DNA of 64,000 nucleotides from Holophaga sp. (GTDB lineage: Bacteria > Acidobacteriota > Holophagae > Holophagales > Holophagaceae), in the NCBI GenBank assembly GCA_016715205.1, contig JADKBC010000049.1:124001-188000 (forward strand). Direction: 5' to 3'. Within the stretch, counting starts at the first letter, position 1. Each line of letters begins with the position of its first letter. The translations under genes were made by a program, and so were the position numbers. The notes beneath the pieces were generated by a model. The model had not been told where the DNA came from, did not search any database, and was given only the letters and a program-made list of their open reading frames with translations. Shown here in pieces: positions 41,885 to 50,373 of this stretch.

Positions 41885-42724
41885 CTATCGGGCTTCCACC
41901 GGCATGGCATTCAGACGCTCGATGCGTTTAGCCATGGGAGGGTGGGTGCTGAAGAGACTGAAAAAACCGCCCCCTGCCAAAGGATTTACAATCATCATGT
42001 GGGCCGTGGCGGGTTCGGCGTTGCGCATAGGTACTTCCGCGTTATAGCCCGCGAGACGCTGCAGAGCGCTGGCCAGCATATCGGGTCGACCCGTCAGGTG
42101 AGCGGAGTAGGAATCAGCCATGTACTCGCGGCTGCGGCTGAGGGCCATCTGCAGCATCATGGCGGCGATGGGGCCCAGAATGTAGATCAATAGACCCGCA
42201 ATGGGATTGGAGCGGCCTTCATCGTCCCGGGGGGAGAACCAGAGGGCCATGTGCGAGATGAACATGATGGCCTGGGCCAGCACGGCGGCCAGGGAGCCGA
42301 TGAGGATGTCGCGGTTCTTCACATGACCCAGTTCGTGGGCGATGACCGCTTCCAGTTCGGCGCGATTGAGCACCCGCATGATGCCTTCGGTGACGGCTAC
42401 GACCGCATGTTCGGGATTGCGGCCGGTGGCAAAGGCGTTGGGGGTTTCATCGGGGATGATGGCGATGCGCGGCAGGGGCAGCCCCGCCCGTTGGGTCAGA
42501 TTGGCCACAATGGCATAGAGCTCGGGTGCCTGGGCCTGATCCACCACCCGGGCCCGGTACATGGCCAGCACGATGCTGTCTGAGAAAAAGTAGCTGACAC
42601 CATTCAGGAAGAGGCCCACGCCCAGCGCCAGCACCACCCCCGTGTTGCCATAGAGGTAGGAGCCCAGGGCCACCAGTAGCGCGGTCATTCCGACGATGAG
42701 CACAAAGGACTTGAGGCCGTTCAT
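41885..42724 (-). CDS. htpX: Membrane zinc metalloprotease HtpX
   Basis: Stress protease in the inner membrane that degrades misfolded membrane proteins. 279 residues with N-terminal hydrophobic hairpin (LKSFVLIVGMTALLVALG, VLALGVGLFLNGVSYFF), NAFATGRNPEHAVVAVTEGIM, the zinc site LEAVIAHELGHVKNRDI and the third-ligand helix SRSREYMADSYSA. It is fourth in the operon rsbV-rsbW-rsbU-htpX with a 4-bp ATGA overlap, linking it to the phosphorylation switch. Confidence 0.96.
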   Translation of the reverse strand: MNGLKSFVLIVGMTALLVALGSYLYGNTGVVLALGVGLFLNGVSYFFSDSIVLAMYRARVVDQAQAPELYAIVANLTQRAGLPLPRIAIIPDETPNAFATGRNPEHAVVAVTEGIMRVLNRAELEAVIAHELGHVKNRDILIGSLAAVLAQAIMFISHMALWFSPRDDEGRSNPIAGLLIYILGPIAAMMLQMALSRSREYMADSYSAHLTGRPDMLASALQRLAGYNAEVPMRNAEPATAHMMIVNPLAGGGFFSLFSTHPPMAKRIERLNAMPVEAR

Positions 42725-44340
42725 GGATGATTCTCCAAACTGGGGTTGGCAATGCCGCTGCGTTTCACGACCACCAAGGTCACGTCGTCCTTGAACCCGG
42801 AACCCTCCATGTGCTGGAAGGTGTCCACCAGGATCCGCTCGAAAAGTTCTTCGGAAGTGGCCGTGGGATTGGACCGCACCACATGGATCAGGGGGTCTTC
42901 GCCGAGATCTTGCCCCTGGGCATTTTCCGCTTCCACCAACCCATCCGTGAAGATCAGCAGCACATCACCAGGGTTCATGGTGGCGTGGCCTTCGCTGAAG
43001 GTGGCACCGGGCAGCAAGCCCACCATGGGGCCCGTGGGCGAGAGATGGATGACCGGGCCGCCCTCCGCTGGGATCAGCAGAGGCGGGTTATGGCCACCGT
43101 TGACGTAGCGCATATCTCCGTTTTCGGGGTTGAGGCTGGCGGCGAAGAGGGTGGCATAGCGATTGCGGTCGCGGATATCGTTCATCCGGGCATTCAGGCG
43201 ATGGGCCAGGCGACCCCAGTCCTTGACGCGCCGATCGGCCATGGCTCGGAGAAAGGCGCTGAGCTGGGTCATCATCAGCGAGGCCGGTAGGCCCTTGCCG
43301 GAAATATCACCGACAGCGATGTGGAGCCGAGGATTCTGATCGGCCTCCTGGTGGGCCATCCAGAGGTCGTACAGATCGCCACCCACAGCTTCGTACGGAA
43401 GATTGGCGGCGGTGCATTGCCATCCCGGCGGCTCAGGCAATTGCTTGGGCAGGATGCGCCGCTGGATGTTGCGGGCCAGGTCCAGGTCTTTTTCCATACG
43501 CAGGGCCTGGATGCGGGATTCCCGCAGTTCGAGGGCCGTGAGTTGGGTGGACGTGATGTTGAGCAGGGTTTGGAAAAAGAGTTCGTCTTCGTCGCTGAGC
43601 TTCCCGATGCTGGGTTCACCCGCGTAGGCAAAGCCGTGGCTGTGGTCCTGATCCCGCATCTCGATGGCGTGGGCCAGTTCCTTTTCTTCCACGATCTGGT
43701 GCAGGGCGTCCGTTGAAAGGGTGGGAGGCAGTTGCCCCAGGCCCCGGGAGAACAACACGGTCCCATCTCCGCCCACCACCAGCAATCGTGTGATGAGGAA
43801 TTCCGCCATCAGGGAAGTGGCTGTCAGATGGACGATATTGGCCTTCGTTTCCACCTCGCCCAGGCTGCGGGTGAGGTCGAACAGGGTATTCAAACGGGAA
43901 AGCTGCAGTGCCAAGGCCCGATTCTGATCGCTGCGCAGGGCTTCCAGCCGTCGCCAGGCCAGCAGGGGCGCGGAAATGGAGAGGAGCAGGGGCAGGGCGG
44001 GCGGTGCCCAGGCGGTGCGCACCACCAGATGGCCAAAGCATTCCTCACCGTAGGTCCAGGGCAGGCTGAGCCAGCCGGGCCCAGGGTTGGTGGGAAAGGG
44101 CGCGGCGTTGCCCCGCAAAAAGATCCAGCGCGAACCATCCCAGAGTCCGCCTTGACCTGCCTTGGCGATGCCCAGGGCCGTCACGCCCACCAGGTGAACC
44201 AGGGCCTCTTCGGTCACCTGCTCGGGGAAGGTTTCCAGGAAATCCACCAGGGGCAGGAGTTCTTGCGCGCCTTCCGGGATCCGCAGGGAAAGTTCCCGCA
44301 GACGATCAAAGGGAGATCCGTATTCAGGGTTGCTCACCAC
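42721..44340 (-). CDS. RsbU-like PP2C phosphatase with N-terminal GAF-like domain
   Basis: SpoIIE-type phosphatase that would dephosphorylate the STAS antagonist protein. About 539 residues. The N-terminal 280 residues include hydrophobic text and a GAF-like domain (TALELRESRIQALRMEKD linker). The phosphatase domain (about 300-535) has the metal motifs EAVGGDLYDLWM, VAVGDISGKGLPASLMM, NGGHNPPL and SGFKDDVTLVVVKR. GTG 44340 is chosen, 2 bp after the anti-sigma stop; an in-frame ATG 44370 would overlap that gene by 28 bp. Confidence 0.9.
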   Translation of the reverse strand: MVSNPEYGSPFDRLRELSLRIPEGAQELLPLVDFLETFPEQVTEEALVHLVGVTALGIAKAGQGGLWDGSRWIFLRGNAAPFPTNPGPGWLSLPWTYGEECFGHLVVRTAWAPPALPLLLSISAPLLAWRRLEALRSDQNRALALQLSRLNTLFDLTRSLGEVETKANIVHLTATSLMAEFLITRLLVVGGDGTVLFSRGLGQLPPTLSTDALHQIVEEKELAHAIEMRDQDHSHGFAYAGEPSIGKLSDEDELFFQTLLNITSTQLTALELRESRIQALRMEKDLDLARNIQRRILPKQLPEPPGWQCTAANLPYEAVGGDLYDLWMAHQEADQNPRLHIAVGDISGKGLPASLMMTQLSAFLRAMADRRVKDWGRLAHRLNARMNDIRDRNRYATLFAASLNPENGDMRYVNGGHNPPLLIPAEGGPVIHLSPTGPMVGLLPGATFSEGHATMNPGDVLLIFTDGLVEAENAQGQDLGEDPLIHVVRSNPTATSEELFERILVDTFQHMEGSGFKDDVTLVVVKRSGIANPSLENHP

Positions 44341-44342
44341 GC

Positions 44343-44774
44343 CTAGCCCACGCGCTTGATCATGCAACACTCGTTGCGCTCCGAGCCTTCCAGGAAATGC
44401 ACTTCGTCCATGAAGCGACTCATCAGCAGGAGGCCCAATCCGCCCTTGCGAGGATGTTTGACGTATTCGCGGGGATCGGGCAACACCACTTGGTCATCGC
44501 GGATGCCCCGTCCCGTGTGCCAGATATGGATTTCCAGAGCCGTGGACGCAAAACGCAGGTCCACTTCCACCAGGTGATCGGGTTCACCACCATAGGCATG
44601 CATGATCACATTGGTGATGGCCTCGTCCACGGCGATGGAGACCTTGGCCGCAGTGGCGTCATCCATGCCCGCGATCATGGAGGCGCGTTTGGCAAGACCT
44701 GTCACAAGATTCAGGTAGCGCGTCTGGCTGGGGATGATCAGCCGGAAGGATTCGGGATCGAGGACGGCTTTCAC
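44343..44774 (-). CDS. RsbW-like serine kinase / anti-sigma factor
   Basis: 143-residue GHKL ATPase of the SpoIIAB/RsbW type. N box region AVDEAITNVIMHAY, D-box text LEIHIWHTGRGIRDDQ and G2 GGLGLLLMSRFMDEVHFLEG are visible. It should phosphorylate the STAS protein and bind a sigma factor or other client. The gene overlaps rsbV (ATGA) and is followed at once by the phosphatase. No sigma-B type factor gene is present in the window. Confidence 0.92.
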   Translation of the reverse strand: MKAVLDPESFRLIIPSQTRYLNLVTGLAKRASMIAGMDDATAAKVSIAVDEAITNVIMHAYGGEPDHLVEVDLRFASTALEIHIWHTGRGIRDDQVVLPDPREYVKHPRKGGLGLLLMSRFMDEVHFLEGSERNECCMIKRVG

Positions 44775-45127
44775 TCGGATTTCCCGGCAAGGGCTTGGCG
44801 AGCCTCATCTTCGGTGCCAAAGACCCGGTAGAGCTGGGTGAACCCCAAGGTGTCAAAAATCGCGAATACATTCTCCTGAAGGCTGCACAACAGAATGTCG
44901 CCCTGGTTTTCCCGGACCGTTTCAATGAGCCCCATGATGGCCCCAAGCCCTGCGGAGCTGATGTAGCTAAGCTTCTGGCAATTGAGCAGGATGGTGAACT
45001 TGCCTTCCTTCACCAGCCCCTCCAGGGCGCCCTCAAACTGGCGCACAGTATGGGCATTGATGAAGCCCTCGGGCTGCACCACCGCCATGCCATCCACTTC
45101 CCGAACCTGGATTGAAAGATCTGCCAT
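44771..45127 (-). CDS. STAS-domain anti-sigma factor antagonist (RsbV-like)
   Basis: 118-residue STAS protein. The phosphoacceptor region is KLSYISSAGLGAIMGL, where Ser58 aligns with the serine phosphorylated in SpoIIAA; Ser57 replaces the usual preceding Asp. First gene of rsbV-rsbW-rsbU-htpX. It is divergent from the hypothetical gene at 45226 across a 98-bp gap in which I see no clear promoter boxes. Confidence 0.93.
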   Translation of the reverse strand: MADLSIQVREVDGMAVVQPEGFINAHTVRQFEGALEGLVKEGKFTILLNCQKLSYISSAGLGAIMGLIETVRENQGDILLCSLQENVFAIFDTLGFTQLYRVFGTEDEARQALAGKSE

Positions 45128-45225
45128 TCGAGGACTCCCCGAAACGGCTTGATCCTAGCGTCATGAGACGGGAAATGCCAGCAGCGTGAATTTGGAGTAC
45201 CCTCGGAGGCAACCCCAGGACCGCC

Positions 45226-46269
45226 ATGGAAGATCCTCGCAAAGAATCCATCAAACCCCTGGTCCAAACCTGGATCCAGGAACGTGTAGCCTCTCTCCGG
45301 GAGCAGATCCTGCTCACCTGGGACGAAGGTCTTGGCCAATTGCGGCCCGATGATGCCCTGCTGCAGAAGATCCTGGAGGTCGCCGGGCCAGCGGAAGTGG
45401 AGGATCCATTCCCGGATGCCCCCACGGATACCGAACACGACCTGGGCGTGGCCCTGGATTTCCTCGAAGCCGCCCTCAGTCAGGGGGAAGTGCTCAAGAA
45501 CCTGCTGGAGGGGCTTCAGCCCTTCGTGGAGCGGAGCGCGCTCTTTGTCGTCAAACAGAACTCCGCCACCCTATATGCCCAGCGTGGCTTTGAATCCGAC
45601 CAGCCGCGCCTGGGCGCGCCAGTGGTGCCGCCACCCGAGCTCTCGGAACTGATCCAGGGCCATGTTCCGAGCATCGATCGCACGGGTCCGGCTTACCTGG
45701 CTCTGCTTGGCACCCTGAGCCGATTCGAGGCCACCGATGCCCGTATCCTGCCCCTGCGGCTCCGGCGGAAGCCGGTGGCGCTCCTGCTGGTGGATAGCGG
45801 CATCCGGCAAGTGATCGACCATCCCCACCATGTGCGGGCCCTGGCCCATGCCGCCGAGGCCGCCCTGTCCTTCCAGGCGGGCCAGCGGGAGGACGAACGG
45901 ACCGCAGCCCCCATCGCAGCCCCAGAGACCCATCCTTCGGCGCCCACGCAGCGGCTGCCCGAGCCCGTCGTCGAGCCCTCCGCCCCGATGCTGGATCCCA
46001 AAATCCGCGCCAACGCTGAGCGCAGTGCCCGGGTGTTGGTGGGCGATATCGAACTTTATTTCCCGGCCAAGGTGACCCAGGGCAAGGCCCAGAAATGTCT
46101 CTACGCCCTGCTTCGGGATGAGCTGGAGCGCTCCAAGGCCTCCTTCGTAGAACGCTACGGAGCCGACGTTGAAGAGCAGTACCGCATCTTCTACCAGACC
46201 GTGGTCCACCAGCTCTGCGACGATGATGTCTCCCTGCTGGGAGCTGTGCCTTGGAGCACGAAGGTCTGA
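45226..46269 (+). CDS. Hypothetical protein with GAF-like middle domain, divergent from rsbV
   Basis: 347 residues, unrecognised. The N-terminal 80 residues are helical and acidic; residues about 85-215 (LEAALSQGEVLKNLLEGLQPFVERSALFVVKQNSATLYAQRGF to RALAHAAEAAL) have the look of a GAF fold. A Pro/Ala-rich linker (about 225-260) joins a C-terminal helical region (ARVLVGDIELYFPAKVTQGKAQKCLYALLRDELERSKASFVERYG) that resembles a small conserved domain seen in Holophagae-type hypothetical proteins; I cannot name it. GGAGG lies 15 bp before the ATG. It may act with the divergent partner-switching genes. Confidence 0.82.
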   Translation: MEDPRKESIKPLVQTWIQERVASLREQILLTWDEGLGQLRPDDALLQKILEVAGPAEVEDPFPDAPTDTEHDLGVALDFLEAALSQGEVLKNLLEGLQPFVERSALFVVKQNSATLYAQRGFESDQPRLGAPVVPPPELSELIQGHVPSIDRTGPAYLALLGTLSRFEATDARILPLRLRRKPVALLLVDSGIRQVIDHPHHVRALAHAAEAALSFQAGQREDERTAAPIAAPETHPSAPTQRLPEPVVEPSAPMLDPKIRANAERSARVLVGDIELYFPAKVTQGKAQKCLYALLRDELERSKASFVERYGADVEEQYRIFYQTVVHQLCDDDVSLLGAVPWSTKV

Positions 46270-46347
46270 AATTCGCGCTGACCGTGATGACATCCGCAAA
46301 AAAGTGTGGTAAATCCTTGGTCCTTTGACGGAGCTTCCGGGGGGATC

Positions 46348-46641
46348 ATGGCCAAGTTGGGCAAAAAGTGGAACTGTTTCTCGTGTAACACTAAGTTCTA
46401 CGACTTTTTAAAGCCGGATGCTCTCTGTCCAAAGTGCGGCGCCAACCAGAAGGACGCGCCGGCCAAACCGAAGGCTCCCAAGAAAGAAAAGGCCGCATTG
46501 CAGATTGACGACGATTTCACACCGGAATCAGATGTCGAAGTCATCGGTGAAGAGGGCCTGGAAGAAACGCTCGGCATCACCGGGGCGCGTCCAGAGGGCG
46601 TCGATCCCGGCGATCTCAACATGGATGACTACGACGAGTAG
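46348..46641 (+). CDS. Small zinc-ribbon protein with acidic tail (FYDLN acid / TIGR02300-like)
   Basis: 97 residues. An N-terminal zinc ribbon has two CxxC pairs, WNCFSCNTKFYDFLKPDALCPKC, similar to the FYDLN family. A basic segment (KPKAPKKEK) is followed by an acidic tail ending NMDDYDE. The family has no known function; it is often near cell-cycle or chaperone genes. The frame is open further upstream, but ATG 46348 with a GGGGG track just before it fits best. Confidence 0.85.
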   Translation: MAKLGKKWNCFSCNTKFYDFLKPDALCPKCGANQKDAPAKPKAPKKEKAALQIDDDFTPESDVEVIGEEGLEETLGITGARPEGVDPGDLNMDDYDE

Positions 46642-46647
46642 GGCTTC

Positions 46648-47604
46648 GTGTCAGGGGGCCTGACCTTGCTGCCACCCTCGGTGGATCGGCATGCCCATCT
46701 GGAGGGCAGCCTGGATGCCGCGTGGGTGCGCCAGCAGGCCGCGCTGGAAGGCAAGCCGATCCCAGCCACGCTCGAAGCGCTCTGGCGCACAGAAACGATC
46801 CCCTTTGAGGGGTTCATTCCCGCTTTCTTTTTTTCCTGTGGCTTTCTTCGCAGCGCCGAAGCCGCGCGGGAAATTCTTCGCGCCGCCCTGCGCCGACTCC
46901 CACCACCAGAAGTCGGAATGCCCCGTGGAATTGATCTCTGGGTGAGCCCTCACTACCTCTGCGCCCACGAAAAGCTGCTTTCCTTGGATGACTTGTGGCG
47001 GGGGATGGACGATGGCATCGCCGAGGCCCGGGCGCAGGGTGTCAAGGTGGCCGTCATTCTTGATGCCGTGAATCATTTTGGCGTTGCCCACGGCCATGCG
47101 GTGCTCGATCTGGTGCTGGGGAACCTGCCGGAATGGGTGATCGGCTTCTCCACCGGCGGCATCGAGGGGGTTCCCTTCCGGGAATGGGCGGAAGTCTTTG
47201 AGCGCGCCCGGAAAAACGGCCTGCGTTTGGCGGCCCATGCGGGCGAAAACGGCCCAGGCACCAACGTGCGGGATGCGATCCTGGAGGCCGGGGTCAGCCG
47301 AATCGTTCATGGCGTGCACGCCGCCGCGCATCCGGAAATCCTTGAACTGCTTGCCGACCGCAAGATTCCCGTGGATGTCTGCATCACCTCCAACCGTGCC
47401 CTGGTGCCGGACCTTGGCCCTCACCCCCTCCCGCAAATGTTGCGTGCGGGCGTCCGTTGCGCCCTGGGCACCGACGATCCCGGCGTGATGCCCTGCACGA
47501 TCCCCAGCGAATGGGAAGCCGCCAAAGGCCTCGGGCTCACCCACGAAGAGCTGATAACCCTGCGCCGCAACGCCGTCGAAGACGCCTGGAGCCTCCAACC
47601 CTAG
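46648..47604 (+). CDS. Adenosine deaminase-family metal-dependent hydrolase
   Basis: 318 residues of the amidohydrolase superfamily. Zinc ligands and active-site residues appear in order: DRHAHLEGSLDAAW (HxH), LRLAAHAGENGPG (His and catalytic Glu), IVHGVHAAAHPE (His), and CALGTDDPGV (Asp pair). The arrangement matches adenosine deaminase and adenine deaminase/AMP-deaminase-like proteins, so deamination of a purine is likely; the exact base is not defined. GTG start 46648, 7 bp after the zinc-ribbon stop, so they may be co-transcribed. Confidence 0.88.
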   Translation: MSGGLTLLPPSVDRHAHLEGSLDAAWVRQQAALEGKPIPATLEALWRTETIPFEGFIPAFFFSCGFLRSAEAAREILRAALRRLPPPEVGMPRGIDLWVSPHYLCAHEKLLSLDDLWRGMDDGIAEARAQGVKVAVILDAVNHFGVAHGHAVLDLVLGNLPEWVIGFSTGGIEGVPFREWAEVFERARKNGLRLAAHAGENGPGTNVRDAILEAGVSRIVHGVHAAAHPEILELLADRKIPVDVCITSNRALVPDLGPHPLPQMLRAGVRCALGTDDPGVMPCTIPSEWEAAKGLGLTHEELITLRRNAVEDAWSLQP

Positions 47605-47969
47605 CCCTTTGATCGGCCCGGAAACATCGCCCAGTGCGCGATGGGATAGGCGGGACTCAGCTGGGAGGCTCCGGCTCCACGAGCAGGGCGAGTGGGAGCG
47701 CGCATGCGCGCGATAGCCGGAGGAGCATTAACATCTGGCGCTCTATCCAGCCCGAATCAATGCTCGAACCCGACCCTGTTCCAAGGTAGAGGGAGATCGT
47801 GCGCGCCCAAGGGACCCGCCTCCGCGAGCGAAGCGAGTGGGAGCATCGCGCAGTGCGCGATGTGATAGGCGGGACTCAGCTGGATAGAGCATTAACATCT
47901 GGCGCTCTATCCAGCCTGAATCAATGCTCGAACCCGACCCTGTTCCAAGGTAGAATCTCAGGTTCGTGC
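47605..47969. repeat. 365-bp non-coding region with tRNA-derived direct repeats before tRNA-Arg
   Basis: Two copies of a 68-bp repeat (47723-47790 and 47887-47954, one mismatch, offset 164) and two copies of a 40-bp repeat (47625-47664 and 47844-47883, two mismatches) fill most of the gap. The segment 47875-47892 is identical over 18 nt to the D arm of tRNA-Arg (47980-47997). It also pairs with GCTCTATCCAGC downstream to form a 12-bp stem with a 13-nt loop. Read on the minus strand, the 68-bp unit contains a T-loop-like GGGTTCGAGC and an anticodon-arm-like CCAGATGTTAAT. No protein frame of interest is seen. Confidence 0.7.
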
Positions 47970-48046
47970 GCGCCCGTAGCTCAGCTGGATAGAGCATCAG
48001 GCTTCGAACCTGAGGGTCGGGCGTTCGAATCGCTCCGGGCGCACCA
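47970..48046 (+). tRNA. tRNA-Arg, anticodon TCG
   Basis: Full cloverleaf of 77 nt including an encoded CCA. Acceptor GCGCCCG pairs with CGGGCGC, the D arm is GCTC...GAGC, the anticodon stem TCAGG/CCTGA carries the loop CTTCGAA (anticodon TCG, decoding CGA), and the T arm is GGGCG TTCGAAT CGCTC. It lies 16 nt after a tRNA-derived repeat. The upstream CAGGTTCG (about 47958-47965) is complementary to the anticodon-arm side CGAACCTG, so an alternative pairing in the primary transcript is possible. Confidence 0.95.
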
Positions 48047-48062
48047 CGATAATTGACAACTT

Positions 48063-48148
48063 GCGAATGTGGCGGAACTGGTAGACGCACTGGATTTAGG
48101 TTCCAGCGGTTAATCGCCGTGCGGGTTCGAGTCCCGCCGTTCGCACCA
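48063..48148 (+). tRNA. tRNA-Leu, anticodon TAG
   Basis: 86 nt including CCA, class II with a long variable arm. Acceptor GCGAATG pairs with CGTTCGC, the anticodon stem CTGGA/TCCAG has the loop TTTAGGT (anticodon TAG, decoding CUA), and the T arm is GCGGG TTCGAGT CCCGC. It starts 16 nt after tRNA-Arg, so the two are probably co-transcribed. Confidence 0.95.
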
Positions 48149-48152
48149 AACC

Positions 48153-48181
48153 AACGGGGAGTGCAAGGTGCCCTCCCCGTT
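48153..48181 (+). terminator. Hairpin after the tRNA pair
   Basis: AACGGGGAG (48153-48161) pairs perfectly with CTCCCCGTT (48173-48181) around an 11-nt loop. Only two more T follow, so termination may be weak. It also lies in the leader of tig and could influence that gene. Confidence 0.45.
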
Positions 48182-48218
48182 TGTCCAGGCCCGACACCCC
48201 TACGTTTCAGGAGTACCC

Positions 48219-49766
48219 ATGCAGGTCAACCTCACGCACCACTCCAGCACCCGTAAATCCCTCGAACTCGTCGTGCCGATCCCCGAGGTAAGTGCGGAGT
48301 TCAGCAAGGTCGTCGCCAAGATCGCCCCCAAGGTGCGCATTCCCGGGTTCCGCCCCGGCAAGGCCCCCAAGGATGTGCTCATGGGCCGCTACCAGCGCGA
48401 AATCTACAGTGAAGTGGTCGAGAACCTTGTGAAACGCTACTTCTGGAGCGCCGCTGCCGAGGCGGGCACCCAGCCCATCTCCCAGCCCGCGGTGGAAAAG
48501 GTCGATCTTCAGGAAGGCAATGAAGGCCACCTGCACCTGCACTACGATGTGGCCCCCGAAGTGCTCCTGCCCGACTACAAGGGCATCCAGCTCACCAAGA
48601 AAAAGCGGATCATCGACGAAGCCGCCATTCTTGAACACCTCGACGGGCTGCGCCAGCAGGCCGCCAAGTTCACCCCGGTGGAAGATGCCGCTGCCGAAGG
48701 TCACATCGCCACTTTCGATGTGAAGGTCAAGCCCCAGGGCATGAAGGCCCAGGAGTTCAAGGATCAAGTGGTGCAGCTGGCCGCCGAGCGTCCCTTCGAC
48801 AAGGAACTAATCGGCATGAAGGTGGATGACACCAAGACCTTCACCATCACCATTCCCAGCGAAGATCCCAACAAGGCCATGGCAGGCAAGGGCGTTGTCT
48901 ACGAAGCCCGCATGAAGGACCTGCGCACCCGCGAAATTCCTGAGCTGAACGACGACTTCGCCAAGGATTTGGGTGACTACGCCGATCTGGCGGCCCTGAA
49001 AGGCTTTGTGAAGGGCGATCTGGAAGAGGCCGCCGAGCGCGATGCCCAGTCCCGCCTGCAGACTTCCTTGCTCGATACCCTGCTGGATGCGGCCAATTTC
49101 GAAGTGCCCGCCTCCATGGTGGCCCTGCAACTCGATGATTATTGCAACGAGTTTGCCCACCAGATTTCCCGCCAGGGTGTGGATCCCCGCAAGGTCAACT
49201 GGAGCGCTTATCGCCAGAGCCGCATGAACGAAGCCGAGCGCGCGGTGCGCAGCGGCTACCTGCTCCAGGCCATCGGCAACACGGAAGATATCCAGGTGAC
49301 GGAAGAGGAAATCGACGGCGAAATCCGTCGCCTCATGGAAGAACACGGCGTGCAGCAGGCCTTTGAGCCCTTCAAGGCCGATCTGGAAAAGCGCGGCGCC
49401 ACCACGGAGATCAAGGGCCGGGTGCGCACCGAAAAGATTTTCGAAAAGCTGCTGGCCGGTGCCACCGTCAAGGAAGAGTTGCTCGAGAAGGATGCCTTCC
49501 AGGCCCTCATGGAACTTGAGCGCAAGCGTGAAACCGGCGCGCCCGTGGCCCGTTTCGATGCGGGCGGCATGGAGGGTGGCGACCTGGAAGATCAGGAAGG
49601 TGGCGACCCCGATGCCGTGAAGGCGGCGGAAGCCCCGGAAGCCGAACCCATTGAAACGGTCGAAGCCAAGCCCAAGAAGGCCCCCAAGAAGACCGAAGAG
49701 GCCGAAAAGAAGCCCAAGAAGGAAGAGGGCACCGAGAAGAAGCCCAAGAAAGCGGCCAAGGAGTAG
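48219..49766 (+). CDS. tig: Trigger factor, ribosome-bound chaperone
   Basis: Peptidyl-prolyl isomerase and chaperone at the nascent-chain exit. 515 residues: ribosome-binding domain (about 1-120) with the docking text KIAPKVRIPGFRPGKAPKDVL, FKBP-like domain (about 155-245, AAEGHIATFDVKVKPQG to GVVYEARMKDLRTREIPELNDDFAK), and C-terminal helical domain. The last 65 residues are a low-complexity Lys/Glu/Pro tail (KPKKAPKKTEEAEKKPKKEE), longer than in typical trigger factors. ATG 48219 has GGAG at the proper distance; the upstream open frame overlaps the hairpin and is rejected. clpP is not adjacent, unlike the common tig-clpP-clpX order. Confidence 0.95.
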   Translation: MQVNLTHHSSTRKSLELVVPIPEVSAEFSKVVAKIAPKVRIPGFRPGKAPKDVLMGRYQREIYSEVVENLVKRYFWSAAAEAGTQPISQPAVEKVDLQEGNEGHLHLHYDVAPEVLLPDYKGIQLTKKKRIIDEAAILEHLDGLRQQAAKFTPVEDAAAEGHIATFDVKVKPQGMKAQEFKDQVVQLAAERPFDKELIGMKVDDTKTFTITIPSEDPNKAMAGKGVVYEARMKDLRTREIPELNDDFAKDLGDYADLAALKGFVKGDLEEAAERDAQSRLQTSLLDTLLDAANFEVPASMVALQLDDYCNEFAHQISRQGVDPRKVNWSAYRQSRMNEAERAVRSGYLLQAIGNTEDIQVTEEEIDGEIRRLMEEHGVQQAFEPFKADLEKRGATTEIKGRVRTEKIFEKLLAGATVKEELLEKDAFQALMELERKRETGAPVARFDAGGMEGGDLEDQEGGDPDAVKAAEAPEAEPIETVEAKPKKAPKKTEEAEKKPKKEEGTEKKPKKAAKE

Positions 49767-49785
49767 TTGCCGCCTTGTTCCCCCA

Positions 49786-49818
49786 AACAGGGCGCCCGTG
49801 GGCGCCCTGTTCGTTTTC
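49786..49818 (+). terminator. Rho-independent terminator after tig
   Basis: AACAGGGCGCC (49786-49796) and GGCGCCCTGTT (49801-49811) form an 11-bp stem with a 4-nt loop, followed by T-rich CGTTTTC. It begins 19 bp after the stop. Confidence 0.85.
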
Positions 49819-49833
49819 GGTCATCCTAGGGAA

Positions 49834-50361
49834 ATGACTCCACGCATCGGCATTCTCACCGTGTCAGACCGGGCCTCCGCCGGAACCTACGAAGATCTCA
49901 GCGGGCCCGCCATCCAGGCCACGCTGACAGATTTTTTGAACAGTCCCTGGGAGGCTTGCTACCGCCTGATCCCCGATGAAGGGTCGCAGATCGAGGCCAC
50001 GCTGAAGGTGCTCTGTGATGACGAAGGTTGTTGTCTGGTGCTCACCACGGGCGGCACTGGCCCGGCCCTTCGGGATGTCACCCCCGAAGCCACGGAGGCC
50101 GTATGCGAAAAAATGATGCCGGGCTTTGGGGAGCAGATGCGCGCCGTGTCCCTGCGGTACGTGCCTACGGCCATCCTCTCGCGGCAGACCGCGGGCATAC
50201 GTGGAAAGAGCTTGATCATCAACCTGCCGGGCAAGCCCAAGTCCATTCGGGAATGTCTGGAGGCGGTCTTTCCCGCCGTGCCCTATTGCGTGGATCTCAT
50301 CGGCGGTCCCCGGCTGGAAACCAACGAGACTGTCATCAAAGCCTTCCGTCCCAAATCCTGA
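49834..50361 (+). CDS. mogA: Molybdopterin adenylyltransferase MogA
   Basis: Adenylylates molybdopterin before metal insertion in molybdenum cofactor synthesis. 175 residues of the MoaB/Mog fold: ILTVSDRASAGTYEDLSGPAI at the N terminus, the nucleotide-binding VLTTGGTGPALRDVTPEATEAV, and SLIINLPGKPKSIRECLEAVFPAVPYC near the C terminus. ATG 49834 has TAGGGA upstream. No other moa/moe genes are in the window; the next gene is 12 bp away. Confidence 0.94.
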   Translation: MTPRIGILTVSDRASAGTYEDLSGPAIQATLTDFLNSPWEACYRLIPDEGSQIEATLKVLCDDEGCCLVLTTGGTGPALRDVTPEATEAVCEKMMPGFGEQMRAVSLRYVPTAILSRQTAGIRGKSLIINLPGKPKSIRECLEAVFPAVPYCVDLIGGPRLETNETVIKAFRPKS

Positions 50362-50373
50362 GCGAGGTTTGCC

